Positions 47,240-61,748 of a DNA stretch of 64,000 nucleotides are shown here, piece after piece. The translations under genes and the position numbers were made by a program. Below the pieces are notes generated by a model, which had not been told where the DNA came from, searched no databases, and was given only the letters and a program-made list of their open reading frames with translations. The DNA lies in the NCBI RefSeq assembly GCF_047511655.1, contig NC_133399.1:5211333-5275332 (forward strand), read 5' to 3'. Numbering within the stretch: the first letter of the stretch is position 1; each line of letters opens with the position of its first letter. This stretch comes from Castor canadensis. Lineage: Eukaryota > Chordata > Mammalia > Rodentia > Castoridae.

Positions 47240-48434
47240 GAAAAGGAAAGAAAAAAGCCATAAGAAAGAGACAAAGACATAAGGGAGAGGCTCCAGGATG
47301 GCAGAATAGAGACAAACACCATGAGTTTGGTCCTCCAGGATAGAAAAAAAACCACAGAGGAGGCACAGCTCCTGGAGTGAGACGCTGTGGGTGAACATGG
47401 AAACTGAGCATAGAAAACAGACCAGGGAGAAGAAGGTAAGAGAGTGGAGTGCCCCAGTTCCTGGGGTTGGGCACTGTGGTAGGAATGGAAGGAGATCTCT
47501 CCTCCAAGGGGGAAAGGGAGAAGGAAAGAATCCCACGTGGTACAGAAGTCTGCACCCTACAGAGAAAGACTTTAAATGAACAGGTGGTGGAGAGCTTGCA
47601 CAACAAACCAGTTTAGAGAAAATTCACTGAACCTCTCAGCAAACATCTCATGCTACAGCAAGAACCCATTGTAAGAAGGGTCCTACTGTTAGGGACTAAA
47701 GTGCACCACATAATCACATCGAGAGTCCCCAAGGATTCCCACCACAACCCACAGAATGGGAGAAAATCTTTGCCACCTACACATCTGACAAGGATAAATA
47801 ACCAGAATTTTCAGGGAGGTAAAAAAAAAAAAGAAACTCCCAAAGAATCAATGACACAATGAAGAAATGAGCAATGAGTTGAACTGAAATTTTACAAAGG
47901 ATAAAGATGGTCAAAAAACACATGAAGAATTTCTCAACATGGACAAAAAGTAAATGCAAATCAAAACCAGGATACGATTCCACCTCACTATTGTTAGAAT
48001 CAAGAACACAAACAACAACAAATATTGGTGAGGATGTGGGGGGAAGGACCCCTAATACACTGCTAGTGGGAATGTAAATTAGAACACCACTATGGAAAAA
48101 CTGTATGCAGGCTCCTCAGAAAACTAAAAATAGAACTACCATAAGATCCAGCAATACCACAAATAGGTATATCCCAAAGGAATGCATGTCAGGTTACAAT
48201 AAAGAAACTTGCACACCCATATTCATAGCAACACTATTCACAACAGCCCAGATATAGACACAGTCCAGATTCCTACAAATGATGAATGGGTTTAGAAAAT
48301 ATGCAATTGATATTCAAGGGAATTTTTCTCAGCTATGAAGAAGAATGAAATTTTGTTGTTGAGAAGTAAATGGATGGAACTGGAGAAAACTATGCATTAA
48401 TAAAATGAACGATCATATGGAAGTTACAAATACC
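47240..48434 (+). mobile_element. L1 element, internally deleted, right-arm copy
   Basis: Plus strand: GGCTCCAGGATGGCAGAATA near 47288 begins 5'-end-like sequence to about 47690; L1 ORF2 3' text resumes by 47745 (CACAGAATGGGAGAAAATCT) and continues to about 48434, where a SINE abuts. Confidence 0.65.
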
Positions 48435-49208
48435 CAGGCACCAGTGACATCCCTACAACACTACATACTCAGGAAACAGAGATCAGGAGGATTGTGGTAG
48501 GCAGCCAGCCTGGGCAAAATGTTCAAGACACCGTATCTCAAAAATATCAACACAGAAAGGTCTGGTAGAGTGTCTCATGCACTCATGCACCTGCATGGCA
48601 AGTGTAAGGTGCTGAGTTCAAACCCCAGTACCAACAATAAAAAATAAAGAAACTAAATAAATAAGAAGCTAAGGGAAAAACTTCAAAGATACACAGCAAA
48701 GGGAATACTATCACTGCCAAAAGTACCATACAAAAGTCTCTAAACAGTGTAACAACTGCAACCTTCAACAAAAGCCATCAAGAAAAACTAGGAGAATCTG
48801 ATTTCCAGTTTATACAGTTAGAATATCCAAATGTTCTCTTTTCTCCAACACCAAAATCACAGAATACAGATAATGATGAAGACATGGCTCATTAATATAC
48901 CATCTTTGAGAAATCTCAGACAGTGAGATACTACACAAGACCTTTTTAAAAAGTGTGTTAATGCCAAAATGTGTATAGACAGAGTAAAAGAGCAAAAGAA
49001 AACTAGGGAGAGGATACATGAGTAAAATAATGAAAAAAGAATTGAAGAGGATCCAAGCACCATGAGAAACTTAAGGAGATAATCATCTCCATCAAATCAG
49101 CCAGAGCCCTCAGGATCCAGTTCTCTCCTAACACCCCCATAGCTGTGCCCTACAACTGCCCTGGGCTTTGCTCAACCCAGTCACGTTGACAACCAATATG
49201 AATCATAA

Positions 49209-49549
49209 TACATTTCTCCCCAGCACAGAAGACATGAAATGGGAACTTCCTAAATAACAGAGGTTTATTTAGCTCACACCTGTGGAGATTTAAGGGTACA
49301 GCCTTGGCATCAGCTGGGCTCTGCTGAGGACTGCATGGCAGACAGCACCTTGGCAGCAGCTTGAGACAGAAGAAGCAATCACATGCCTGGACTGGAAACC
49401 AGAGAAGGGGAGAAAGGCCAGTCTTGAGACCTCTCCCACTAGTCCCTGCCTCTAAAAGACCCCACCCTCTTTCAGCACCTCCACATTGTGGCCCAAATTC
49501 CCAACACCTGAACCCTTGAGGACACACTCAAAGCACATACAAACCACAG
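49209..49549 (-). repeat. MaLR-like LTR, right-arm copy
   Basis: Mirror of 24940-25280 with a handful of substitutions. Confidence 0.5.
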
Positions 49550-49788
49550 CAGTGTCTAAAGGCACACTTAGGCAAGCAGAACATGTGACTCAAGTGGTAG
49601 CACGCTTGTCTAGCAAGCATGAGGGGTTGAATTCAAACCACTGTACTACCAAACCAAAAAAAAAAAAGAAATTAAGAAAGAAAAGCAAAAAAAGAAAATA
49701 GAAAACAATTAGGAATGACATAGTTATTAATCCACTATATCAATAATCTCTTTAAATGTGAATAATCTAAACACAGTAATTAGAAGAT

Positions 49789-50249
49789 AGTGAATCCAGC
49801 CATAACACCCCTACTGTCTCACATGAAGGAATATAAGTCAGCACGCAAGAGACACCTGTATGCACACCATGCTGTGATACTCACAATTCACACAGCACAA
49901 CTGTGGAATGAAACTAGGTGCCCATAATGGATAAATGGATAAGGAAAATGTGGCATGTAGACACAATAGAATATTAATCACCATGAAGAAGAGAAACATG
50001 TCACTTGCAGGCAAATGGACAGAAAAAGAGAGCACGATGTTAAGCAAATTAAACCAGACCCAGAAAGACAATTATTGCAGAAGTTTCTTCTCATATAGAA
50101 TGGAAGGGGAAAGATGACATGAAAGTGGAATGGAGACAACCAGGACAAATAAAGGGGTTGGGGGAGGGGAAAGGGTATGATGACTATGATCAAAGTATGT
50201 TAAATGCATGTTGAAAAGCTACAAAAGAAAAAAAAGAGAGAAAGACACA
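49789..50249 (+). mobile_element. L1 3' end fragment, right-arm copy
   Basis: Reads ORF2-end text, then a G-rich tract GGGGTTGGGGGAGGGGAAAG at about 50155, typical of an L1 3' UTR, and an A-rich end at about 50222-50240. Confidence 0.75.
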
Positions 50250-50657
50250 AACAAATCCAATATTCTGGATAGTCACATAAAAAATAACACGAGTCGCCCA
50301 TATTCTGTGTGGGGAAGAGAAAATATTCCTCCCTTTATTCCCTCTTCACTTCATCCTACTTTATCTTGTTTTATAAAATAATCCCTTGCTAAAATTAAAA
50401 AGAAAATTGGATAGAGTATATTAAAAAAAATAATACCTGCCTGTCGCTGGTCCAGGTGCCAGTGGCTTATGCCTACGATCTTAGCTGCTTGGGAGGCTGA
50501 GCTCCAGAGTGTATTTGTTCCAGGCCAGTACAAGCAAATAGTTTGCAAAACTCCACCTCCAAAATAACCAGAGTAAAATGGGCCGGGGGTGTGACAAAGT
50601 GGTAGAATGCCTGATCTGCAAGTGTGAAGCCCTGACTTCAATCCCCTGTTCCAACAA

Positions 50658-52727
50658 AAAGAAAAGAAAGAAAAACATGGATTTTTCCCATTGTGTGAAA
50701 AATTTATGATGCTTTGGCACTTGAAGACAAAAAAAATGATATTAAAAACAAGAAGAAAATATAACCTTCAAACCACCCAGATCGTATAAGTGGTGAGATG
50801 TGTGAGTCTGGTGGAGCAGAAATCACTGAGCCAGCAGCCCGTATGCAGCACACAGGCAAAGAACCAGGGAGAATTCTCCTCAGCACTGTATTAGAGGTGC
50901 TGGAATGTCACTCTAACTTCTTGAAAACCTGAAGAAGGCAACGCAGAGCAAAACTCTGCTTTGTGATAACTACAGGGTACAACTAGAAAGAGCATCAAGT
51001 ATTAGGAATGATGCAAGCAAAGAGAACTTCCTAAATGCCACATGGTGCCTGAAATCTGTTTCCTTGGAGGTCATTGCTTAAATGTACTTTTGATGTATTT
51101 GTTTTAAAATATTGTACACACTAACTTTAGAGTGTATATACATTGCTAATAAGGTAACAAATGGGGTTATTCCAAGACTATATATTTATGAGGATTATGC
51201 AAGTATTCTACATTAAAATATTAAAACATTTTGGTCTCTAAAAAGAGGAAAAAGAATTAGAAAGGACGGTCACCTCTGGATATAAAGGAAGATGAGACCA
51301 GGGATCTCAGAAGTAATGATGGCCTCGATATTGATCTGGATGGTCACTCCATGGTGCTTCCATTTTTACTTAACCTTACTATGAAACAATTTCAATAATT
51401 TTCTTTGCTTCTCCAGACCCCAAATTTCTATCCAACGAGATCCCAACCAGGAAAATCCTAGGGGAACCAACAGCCATATACACTACGAAGGTCATGGCAA
51501 TTACATGCTGTAGGGTGGACGCTCATATAAATCGATTTGTCAGATGCATCACGGCCCACAGCACATCTGCACTGCACCCCACTGCCTGAGCCCTGACCCC
51601 TTTCCTCTTGGGTTTCTGTGCAACATAAGCACCTGCTGTATCATCAGCATGGATAAAGGGTGAGATCATGAGGCCCAGCACTATAGTGCTGGCCAAGGGT
51701 CTCTCCCTCTCTCAGTCCTCTCCAGGTTCCTGCTGAGAAGAGCAAACACACAGTGAACACACATGAGGCAAATTCTGTGTCCCTACAAATCCAGATCGGG
51801 GGCAGTATAGACCTACCTGGGGCATAGAGATGTAAAGACATGGTTCCCTCATTCCATTTATGGAATCTGGCCTCAACCTGAAGGATGTCCCTGCATTTTA
51901 CCTGGGCTCCTATGGGACCAACACTGGTCATTACCTGGAGCCTTTACACTCCATCACCATCCATCTTCAGTTTGTGTTTTGGGGTTTCCCTCTTGTCATG
52001 CTCAGAATGCCTACAAAGACCCTCAGTTCAAATGCCACTTGTATGAATTGACTGTTTCACAGGCCCTTTCACAGACCCTTCTATGTTCTCAGAATGTCTT
52101 GATCTATTTGTTTTCTTATGGACTCAATAAATGTGACTTTCATGCTCATTTGCTATGGAAATATTCTAGATGCGGGGAACAGAATGTATGAACAAAAGTG
52201 TCCTCTACTGTGTGCTACTCATGGTTCTTTCTGAGAGGCTGTTAGAGTGCTCAAAGCTGTTACAATGGAAGCCCAAGGGTCTGAGGGATCATAGTATCAT
52301 TCAAAGACCCATCCAGGGGATAAGACAATACATTTAGAGGCAGTGATGTCTAAAGTGATACTAAAGAAAATGTAATTGCAATTCAGGTGAGCCAGACAAG
52401 CGGATGAGGTGTTACCAGGTAAAGGTGACAGCAGGCAAAAGATCGGGAGCTCAGAGGGCCACAGTGTTTGGAGACATGGTATCTCCTCTGAGCCTGGCCA
52501 GTGGGAAGAGTCTGAGGGAGTTCTGCGACATGAAGACACACAGGTGGGAAGGCAAGGTCATGAATGGCCATGAAGTGCACTTGAACAGGTTATTCCTAGG
52601 GAAGTGAGAAATGGGAAGTATTTTTGAATGCTTGCCACAAAACTTTGAATAATTTTCCAGCAGGTGATCACATAGTGGGTATTTGACTTGTTTCTCATTT
52701 GGAACTCACATAACATCTGGTATGTCC
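50658..52727. other. Unassigned tract, right-arm copy of 21751-23831
   Basis: No gene recognised. A possible decayed terminal exon with a plus-strand frame at 51860-52051 and AATAAA near 52127. Confidence 0.35.
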
Positions 52728-55700
52728 TCTTTTTGGTTTTGATAATAGGGTTTGAACTTAGCACTTCATGCCTAATAAGTAGGCACTCTATGACTTGAAT
52801 CACACTGCCAGTCTTTTTTTTAAGTTGAGAATTTTTGAGATAGTGTCTGTTGAACTATTTGTCTGGGCTGTCCTTGAAGCACCATCCTCCTTATCTCAGC
52901 TACCTGAGGACCTAGGATTACAAGTATGAAGCACCAGTGCTCAGTTACTGTATAATATTCACAGCTCCTCATAGCTTCTCACATAGGAGTGTAACAGTTT
53001 TGTGACTCCCTAGTCCCAGGGAACTCCCCTAGTCCTCTTCCAACTAGGAGGATATATTTCCAGTTTTCCAAAGTGTTGTGTTGGTTGAAAGCATGAGTAT
53101 GTGCCCCTGCTGCTGTGTGCAGAGAGTTCCCCTTGGCTGCTGCAGGAGAACAGGCTGTAGAGGTTTGGCTGTGGTAGGTGTGGGGTTCTGGAATGGGGGA
53201 AGTAATCAGATTAGGACTCACTACAGTGTTTGAACTGACACTGATCCACATTGCGCAGAGGAAGTATAGCAGTGACCTAATTTTACCCAGGCCACATCTG
53301 ACACCAAGTGTGTGGGCTGTTTCCACACCAACACTCAGTAGCTATCTACATTGGACTGTGTACAACAGTTTCACTGAATTTTGACACTATTTATGTCACC
53401 TATGCTGAATCTCTGAGAGAATCAGAGGCAGCTCAGGGCTGTAGGCACTTAATAGACCTGGGTAGATAATACTCATTATTTCTGCCCTGTGACCCACCAA
53501 CTAGACCAGTAAGTGCCCCACCACTCAGGGTCTGACGTTTTTGTGGCACTGGGGCTTGATCTCAGGGCCTACACTTTGAGCCACTCTGCAAGCCCTTTAC
53601 TGTTTGTGATGGGATTGTTTTGAGATAGGTCCTTGTGAAGTATTTGCCCAGGTTGACTTCAAACTGATTCTCCCGGGCTCTGCCTCCTGAGTAGCTAGGA
53701 TTACAGGCATGAGCCACTGGTGCTCTGCTTCTGACTTACTTCTGATTGGTTTGGCCAATGAAAGGAGCCAGCAGGAAGAGATATCAGGCGATTTTTTCAT
53801 GTCTGCCAGCCTGCTGTCCTGAGAAGGGGCAGGCGTGCTGTCTTCAGTCACATACCACAGCTCCTACTGAATTAGCATTTGCATCATGGTAAAATTCAGG
53901 GTCTCACAGAACTGTAGTAACTTTACCCTGCTGCTCCTATGGGGTAGTGATGAATATTCACCCCTGCTCTTGCTGGTCTCACCAACACCTTGAGCCACTC
54001 CACCAGCCTTTTTGTGCAATGGTTTTTTTTGAGATAGGGTCTTGTGGACTATGTGCCCAGGCTGGCTTTGAACTGCCATCCTCCTGTTCTCTGCCTCCTG
54101 TGTAGCTAGGATTATAGGCATGAGCTACTGGTGTCCAGCTTTCCTTTTTCCTGTTGTAAGAAGTGCTCAAGTAGCTTCTTGACTCCTTACTTGAGCCCAC
54201 AAATTCACTAAAAACAGGGGAAGTTTGGCATCTCTGTTTCCCTTTTTTTAATCTGTCTTTGCTCTAAGCCCTTCCCTTTACAGTCACTTTTTAGTTACCA
54301 TGGATTCCAAAAAGGACAATATCTTTATGACAATGAACTGGAGCCACCTGGAGCTTCCATCCTTCCAGTGAGGACAATTATCCTAAGAATACTCTCAATG
54401 GTGTACATATCACATGGGCTTTCCGAAATACTATTTGCACTTGTCAGCAGACCCCTCACATGTCAGTCACTAACCAAATTGTGTGTTTCCCTGAACCTTG
54501 TCCAAAACACAAGGTTCTCCAGGACAGATTTAGTAAGTTTGTAAGGACAAAGAGTGGGGAGGAAAAATGGAGGATTTGGGTCACCTCTGGGTGACACATA
54601 TGCAATGATCACACAATACAGTGTATGGCTAATGTGGGGAAATGAGGCTGGACAATTGTCTTAGCCAAGTTGCTATAATAAATAGCAACAGTTCAGGATC
54701 TCACCCAGAGACCACGTAATGCTCACAGATCTGGAGCCTCCAGGCCAGAGATTCAATTAGCTTTTCTGGTTCCTACTGACAGCCATCTTCATGACATTCA
54801 GATGGCAAGTTTTGCTGCCTTCACCCATAACAGGGTGATCTCACTCTCCACAATCTTCTCAAGAGGCGAATTCTATCATGACGGCTCAACCTGTGTGCTC
54901 AAACACCTGTCATAACCTGTCACAGGCCCCAACTCTGAATTCCATCAAGTGCATTTCAAGGTAGAAATGGAGAGAAATGACATTCACTGTACAGAGTGAA
55001 CACAAGGGGTCTATGAAACGGGTCCTGGCCTATGCTAAGAACACTGGGCCATATATTAGCATATGATGAACAAAATTCAGAAAAGGAGACAAGAGTCTAT
55101 TTTTTTGTGGGTGGGACGGGGGTTTGAACTTGGGGCTTCATGCTTGCAAGCTGGCACTCTTCTGCTTGTGCCACACCTTCAGTCCACTTTGCTCTTGTTA
55201 TTTTTGAAATGGGGTCACTCAAAGCATTAGTCCACGCTGGCCTCTAAATGCAATCCTCCCAGTTGCAGCCTCCAAAGTAGGTAGATTACAGGCAAAAGAC
55301 ACCACCACCTGGCCCCTTACTAAGTGATTTTTGATAAAAGCTTGTGCTATTGTTCTTGAACTGGATATTACTGTGGTGACAAAGGAATGAATGACATATT
55401 TTCTTCCCAAATAAATTATGGTTTCAAGTAAAATTACATTATGCCAAGTAGGATTTCTCAGTCTTTCATATCTTGCTTTTTAAAATGACAAAAACATGCA
55501 ATTAGCTTGGCACCAGTGGCTCATGCCTTAAATCGCGCCACTAGGGAGGTTGAGATTGAGGAAAGCCTGAGCAAACATTTTTTCTGAAAGAGTTAAGAAA
55601 TTCTTTCCAGCTGGGTGATGGTGGCTGACACCTGTAATCCTAGCTACTAGGGAGGCAGAAATCTGGATCATTGTGTGAAGCCAGTCCAGGCAGACACTTT

Positions 55701-57010
55701 GCATGACTCTCTCAAAAAAATACCATCACAAAAAAATGCTGACCGTGCGGATCGAGTGGTAAGATCACAAGCCTAGCAAGCATAAGGACCTGAGTTCAAA
55801 CCTCTGTGCCACCAATAAAAAATTCTACCAGAAGAAAGGTGTATAGAAGAAAAATTTTAGACAGGGTCTCACAGTGTTATTCAGGCTGACATGGAACTAT
55901 TGATTTTCCTGCCTTAATCTCCTGAGTTCTGGGAATACAGGTATATGGTACCATGTTCGCTGTACAGAAATCTTGCTTGAGTATACACCAAAAACAAAAA
56001 ATATGAAATGTACATAAAAGTGTCATTTCCTCTGAACAAAGACAATGTATATGAAAGATAAGAGCATAGAACTGAGGCCAGTAGAAAACACAAAGGAACA
56101 AAAACTCACTTTTCAATGGCCATTAACCACAACTGCATAAAAACCAAATGAAAAGAGAGCATACTGGCACATTAGAGAGACACTGCAATTCACCTATGGA
56201 TTCAACATGGTTCAAAATGAAAGGAGAAAAAAACGTTCATTTAAAAGGACACTACAATTATGGTGCAGTGGTATAAACCTGTAGTCTCAGCTACTTTGGA
56301 CACAGAGGCAGATGGATTGTTGAGTTTGAGGCCAGCCTGGGCAAAGGTAGTGAGATCCTTTTTAAGAGGAAATAAAAACAGTAGGAATGGGATGAAGCAG
56401 AAGTGGTGGCATACTTGCCTAACTAGCACAAGGGCTTGTGTTCAATCCCCAGTACAAGGAGGGAAAGGAATGGACAGAAAAGGCGAGGGAGGAGAGGACC
56501 AATTAACCTATTTCACTCAAACACTATTGTGTAAACCTCAATGGAATTGTGTCACCTCAATAATTATGTGAATTCAATAATTATTTTTGGGCCGGGACTG
56601 GTGGTTTATGCCTGTAATCCTAGCTATTCAGGAGCCAGAGATCAGGAGAATCCTAATTAAAAACCTGTCACAGGCAAACACTTCAGAAGAAGCTATATCA
56701 AAAAATCCATCCCAAAAAATTCTGGTCGAGTGGCTCTAGTGCTAACAAGCATGAGGCCCTGAGATCAAATGCCAGTGCTCCCAAGAAAATTTTTGAAGCA
56801 GTAATGATTTTTGTTTTTACTGGGACTTTTTGTTGTTGTTTTGGTGATGGGTCTACCTATACATCCCAAGCTGGCCTGGAATCACTATTATCCTACTTCA
56901 GCCTCCTGAGTGATGTGATTACAGGGGTGAACCACCATGCCTGGTTTAAAGGTGTTATTTTTTTAAACCGAGAGTGAAATAAATACATTATTCAGGAGAC
57001 CAATTTTATA

Positions 57011-57441
57011 CAGAAAACCTATTGAGTAAGACAACTTCTAGAAAATTTAATTCAGGTTTGTATTTTCTGAAGCATTCTACACAAATTATTTTGCATCAAA
57101 CTTTTCAAATCACTAACGGTTATAGGATTCCACTGCATGAGGAATTTCCACAGGACTTTGAAACTATCTGTCACTACCGAAAGCATTCTTTATTTTCCAC
57201 ACTCACAGATTTTCATCCAGTGTGCATTCTTACATATGTGCCATCAGGAAACTTTGCCCATCTTTTCTAATCAAGGCTTCCTGTAAAACTATGTTCCTGT
57301 GTATCTGGGAAGTAGAAGGACACACCTGTAGGCATTCCCACATGTTACACTGATGTGATTCCCTATACAATGTATTCTCATGATTGCTAATAAGGTCATG
57401 ATATTGAAGAATGCCATATTCTAAAGGTAGGCATTCTTTTT
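57011..57441 (-). pseudogene. Zinc-finger 3' end (unit 1), right-arm copy
   Basis: Mirror of 17040-17470; follows the KRAB exon without a finger exon. Confidence 0.72.
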
Positions 57442-57592
57442 GTTCAGGCCAAACTCATTGCAATTCTCCTAATCTCCACCTTCCAAGTAGCTAGAGGTCA
57501 GGCTTAGACCATTGTACTCAGCTGAATTTTCTCTGCCCACATTCCAAACTATGGAACAGCACAGGTGCCCACAACCACTGGTTGTCTCATTA

Positions 57593-57814
<222 letters not shown>

Positions 57815-59608
57815 TCATGAGCAGTTCACATGATGCAGTGTTCCTTACGAGGTCACTCCATGGCCTGGGTCACCCCACTCTTGCCTCCATCCATACTCAA
57901 AACCTTTCTCACAGCAATTCTGATAATACAGTAGAATTATGTGGTTTAGCAACAGTAGAACAGGATCACCCCAACTTCTGTACACTGAGAATACAGAACC
58001 TCTTATGACAAAGTCCTACTATGTAATGAGCACAAAAGCATAAACACCCCCTATCCTGTAATGGTGTGTTTTCATGAATGCCTGAGAACAATCTTCAACC
58101 TTTGCCAGTGTATTGTATCTACATCGGGATGGACATCATCAACCTGACAAGAGGGGATCAGTGTTCCAAGCAGTTTCTGTGAATAATATGCTACTTACTT
58201 CACTCTCAAAGGCTTTCAAGTTTCTGTAATGCTCAGTAGAGGAAGCCTAATTGATACACCCTCAAAATACACTCTGGATAATGAACATCTAATGAGCTCA
58301 TCTGATAATATTTAACACATCTTTTTTATTGGTACTAGGGTTTGAACTCAGGTCCCATGCTTCTAAGCAGGTATTCTACCACTTGAGCACTCCACCAGCA
58401 CTTTTATTGTGTTGGGTATTCTGGAGCAAGGGTCTCATAAACTCTTTGCCTCAGCTGGCTTCCAATCACAATCCTCCTGGTATCTACCTCTTGAATGATT
58501 AAAGGCATCTGCAACCGCTACTTGGCTTTATTCAACACATCTTTTCACAACTGATTTTTCATTTTTTAGAGAGTTTCAACTTTTATTAGTATTTTGTCAC
58601 ATTTGTTACTTCTTACTTATGAATAAGTGAATTTGAAATGAAAAGAATACCAACATTAACATGGCACAAACATGAGATGGGAGAGAGAAAGATGGAGGGG
58701 ACTTATGTTCCTATATGAGGTGAGACCACGTGTGAAACCCACGCAATGTCAGAGGTAACCAATATAAGCAAGACATCATATAGAGATGCTAATAAGACAA
58801 AAATAAATCATTTTAAGTGTGTGCAAATTTCATGACAAACATATTCATGTCAGATGATAAATACATACACTTTCAATCTTTCCATACTAAATTTGATTTT
58901 TTTCCATTGAATACATAATACCTTTTCTCATTCTGTAGGTGAAATCTATCATGCATTAGCATGTAGGTATATAAATCAAGAATAACATTACCAATATCAT
59001 AAAAAAAAGACAGAGTTGAAGCAACCAAAGTACCTGGGTCAGTGATAGAGGGAGTGACTTGTATGACCACAGCTTCACACACCATCACATGTACAACAGA
59101 TAAACGAAAGAAACCACAAGAAAAACCCTTTCTGCATAACCTAACAGTACATGTACGTTCATATTAAGTCAGTCAAAATTCAAGAGGCAAACCAAGTGTA
59201 TTCCATAAAAGACACAGGGTAAAGTGATAAACCATATTCAATAATCCATCCTTGGTCACCTCTGGGTGCACAGCAGGAAGACAGGAAAATGAACACGCTA
59301 GAATCAACATGACCTCTATTCTTATCTACTTGTCACTCCACTGTGTTTACATTTTCACTTAAATTCAACATGAAAGAATTTTTATTCAAATGTTCTCCTT
59401 TTCTCTTTGGACTTCTTCATCCCACCCACTGAAGATACCAGCCAAAAAAATCAAACACTGAACTCATGCAAGAAAATTATTCCTTTTTTAACAGCATGTC
59501 ATATGTACCCCCCAGGGTGGCCTGGAAATTGACATTTTGCCTCAACCTCTCTACTGCTGGGACTACAGGTGGGCACCTACATGCCAGGCTTTGAAAATTG
59601 TTAAATAA

Positions 59609-60478
<870 letters not shown>

Positions 60479-60879
60479 GAAAATTGTTAAATAAGGAAGT
60501 CAGCTGGTGTTGTAGATTCTAGAATTCTACAAAGGAATTAGAGGGAAAACACACACGGAAGCAGCTTGCTTTACCCACAGTTTAAAAGGGACGCACACTC
60601 AGAAGGTTAAACTGGTTCCTAGGCTTAGAGATCACTGTCACTGTGCAGAGGCAACCCATGGTGGCTAACTCCCAGGAATGACTGAGGGACTAGCCAACCA
60701 TGGTAATTCACTCTGGGAATTCCCTACACCTGGCTTTTCCTTCTCCCACTGAAAACAGGCTCCTCATTCACAGGCTCGATTCTGTCTAGAATGATTCATT
60801 CACAGTGCGCTCTCAACAGCCCCTCCTCATCTGTGTCACAAATCAACCTCTATGCTCACCATTCCTGACTGCCGGGTGT

Positions 60880-61140
60880 CCTGCTGTCCACACCTGCTCT
60901 GGGGGCCATTGGTCACAAAGCAACAGGAGCTGAGCCACTGGACACGTCAAAGAGCCAGGTCATCCACGCAACAACAGCTGAATCATAATGCAAGACAAGG
61001 TGGAGGAGGGGCGGGCCTTTCCCATCCACGCTCTTGATTGGACAGCTCCTCGATCCTGATTGGCTAGTGGTTACCCTGAGCCCTCAACGACAGGAGCAGC
61101 CGAGCCACTGGACACATCATAATTAATACCCAGGTCTGCG
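60880..61140. promoter_or_regulatory. Promoter-like CCAAT/GC-box segment, right-arm copy
   Basis: Mirror of 13340-13600. In plus-strand reading it has GGGGCGGGC near 61008, then CTTGATTGGAC and CTGATTGGCT (inverted CCAAT) upstream of OR-2. Confidence 0.45.
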
Positions 61141-61210
61141 AAGCAAAGATGGCAGTTGGAGAAAGCAAATGCATGATGAGGGGCCGACCTTTGCTCGCCA
61201 ACATAAAAAG

Positions 61211-61626
61211 CACAGAGCTCTTAAATTGCAGGTGGATCTGTGCCAGAGCCCGTGTTCACACCCGTGCCTTCATTCAGACCTGGTGTTACAATGCTGCACG
61301 AGCCTGATCAGTCTGGAACGCGATGCAGGATTCTTCAGCTCGGCTTCCATCCTATTTCCACGACAGCTGCCACCTCCCTTCTTCCCGCTTTACCTGCTGG
61401 TCCCTATGCACACTTCTGGGATCCAGCTCATCATGGCTTCTCTCTGGGCTGAGCACAGACTCCCTCCCCTGCCCCTCACCTTGTGTGCCCTCTCCCTCTC
61501 GGAGACTCTTACTGATCCCACCACCTCTTGCATGCTGGCTGGCCATGTGGTCCTCCCATCCATCCACTATCTTGTGGCCTGTAATGAACACAGTCCCTTC
61601 CAAACATTGGGCTATACTTACCTCTG
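61211..61626 (+). pseudogene. Olfactory-receptor pseudogene 2, right-arm copy
   Basis: Plus-strand reading with LPPPFFPLYLLVPMHTSGIQ and LWAEHRLPPL, ending at the SINE at 61627. A small deletion around 61538-61550, relative to the left arm, shifts the frame before CNEHSPFQ. Confidence 0.7.
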
Positions 61627-61748
61627 CCTCCTCAGGAAGTGAAGGCCAAAAGATTGCAATTTAAGGTCAGCCCAAGTCAAAAGGCATTGAGACCCCATGT
61701 CAAAAAACAAGCCAGGTGTGCTGGCATACATTTATCACAGCTACATGG
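61627..61748 (+). repeat. B1-type SINE sequence, right-arm copy
   Basis: Mirror of 12735-12855; ends with CATGG, the target duplication of ERV-B. Confidence 0.7.

Larger units (their letters stand above)
45790..50657. repeat. Right-arm SINE group, middle part
   Basis: Mirror copies: 45790-45991 (-), 46284-46385 (+), 48435-48642 (+), 49569-49657 (+), 50449-50657 (+). Confidence 0.82.

Noticed and set aside
47205-47606. 133-codon open frame
   Set aside because: It lies antisense to L1-like 5' sequence and has no recognisable protein similarity.
61149-61310. A short frame starting MAVGESK just downstream of the promoter-like segment, faintly like a ribosomal-protein S3A start
   Set aside because: Similarity lasts only about a dozen codons and then passes into olfactory-receptor-like sequence; no support for a gene.
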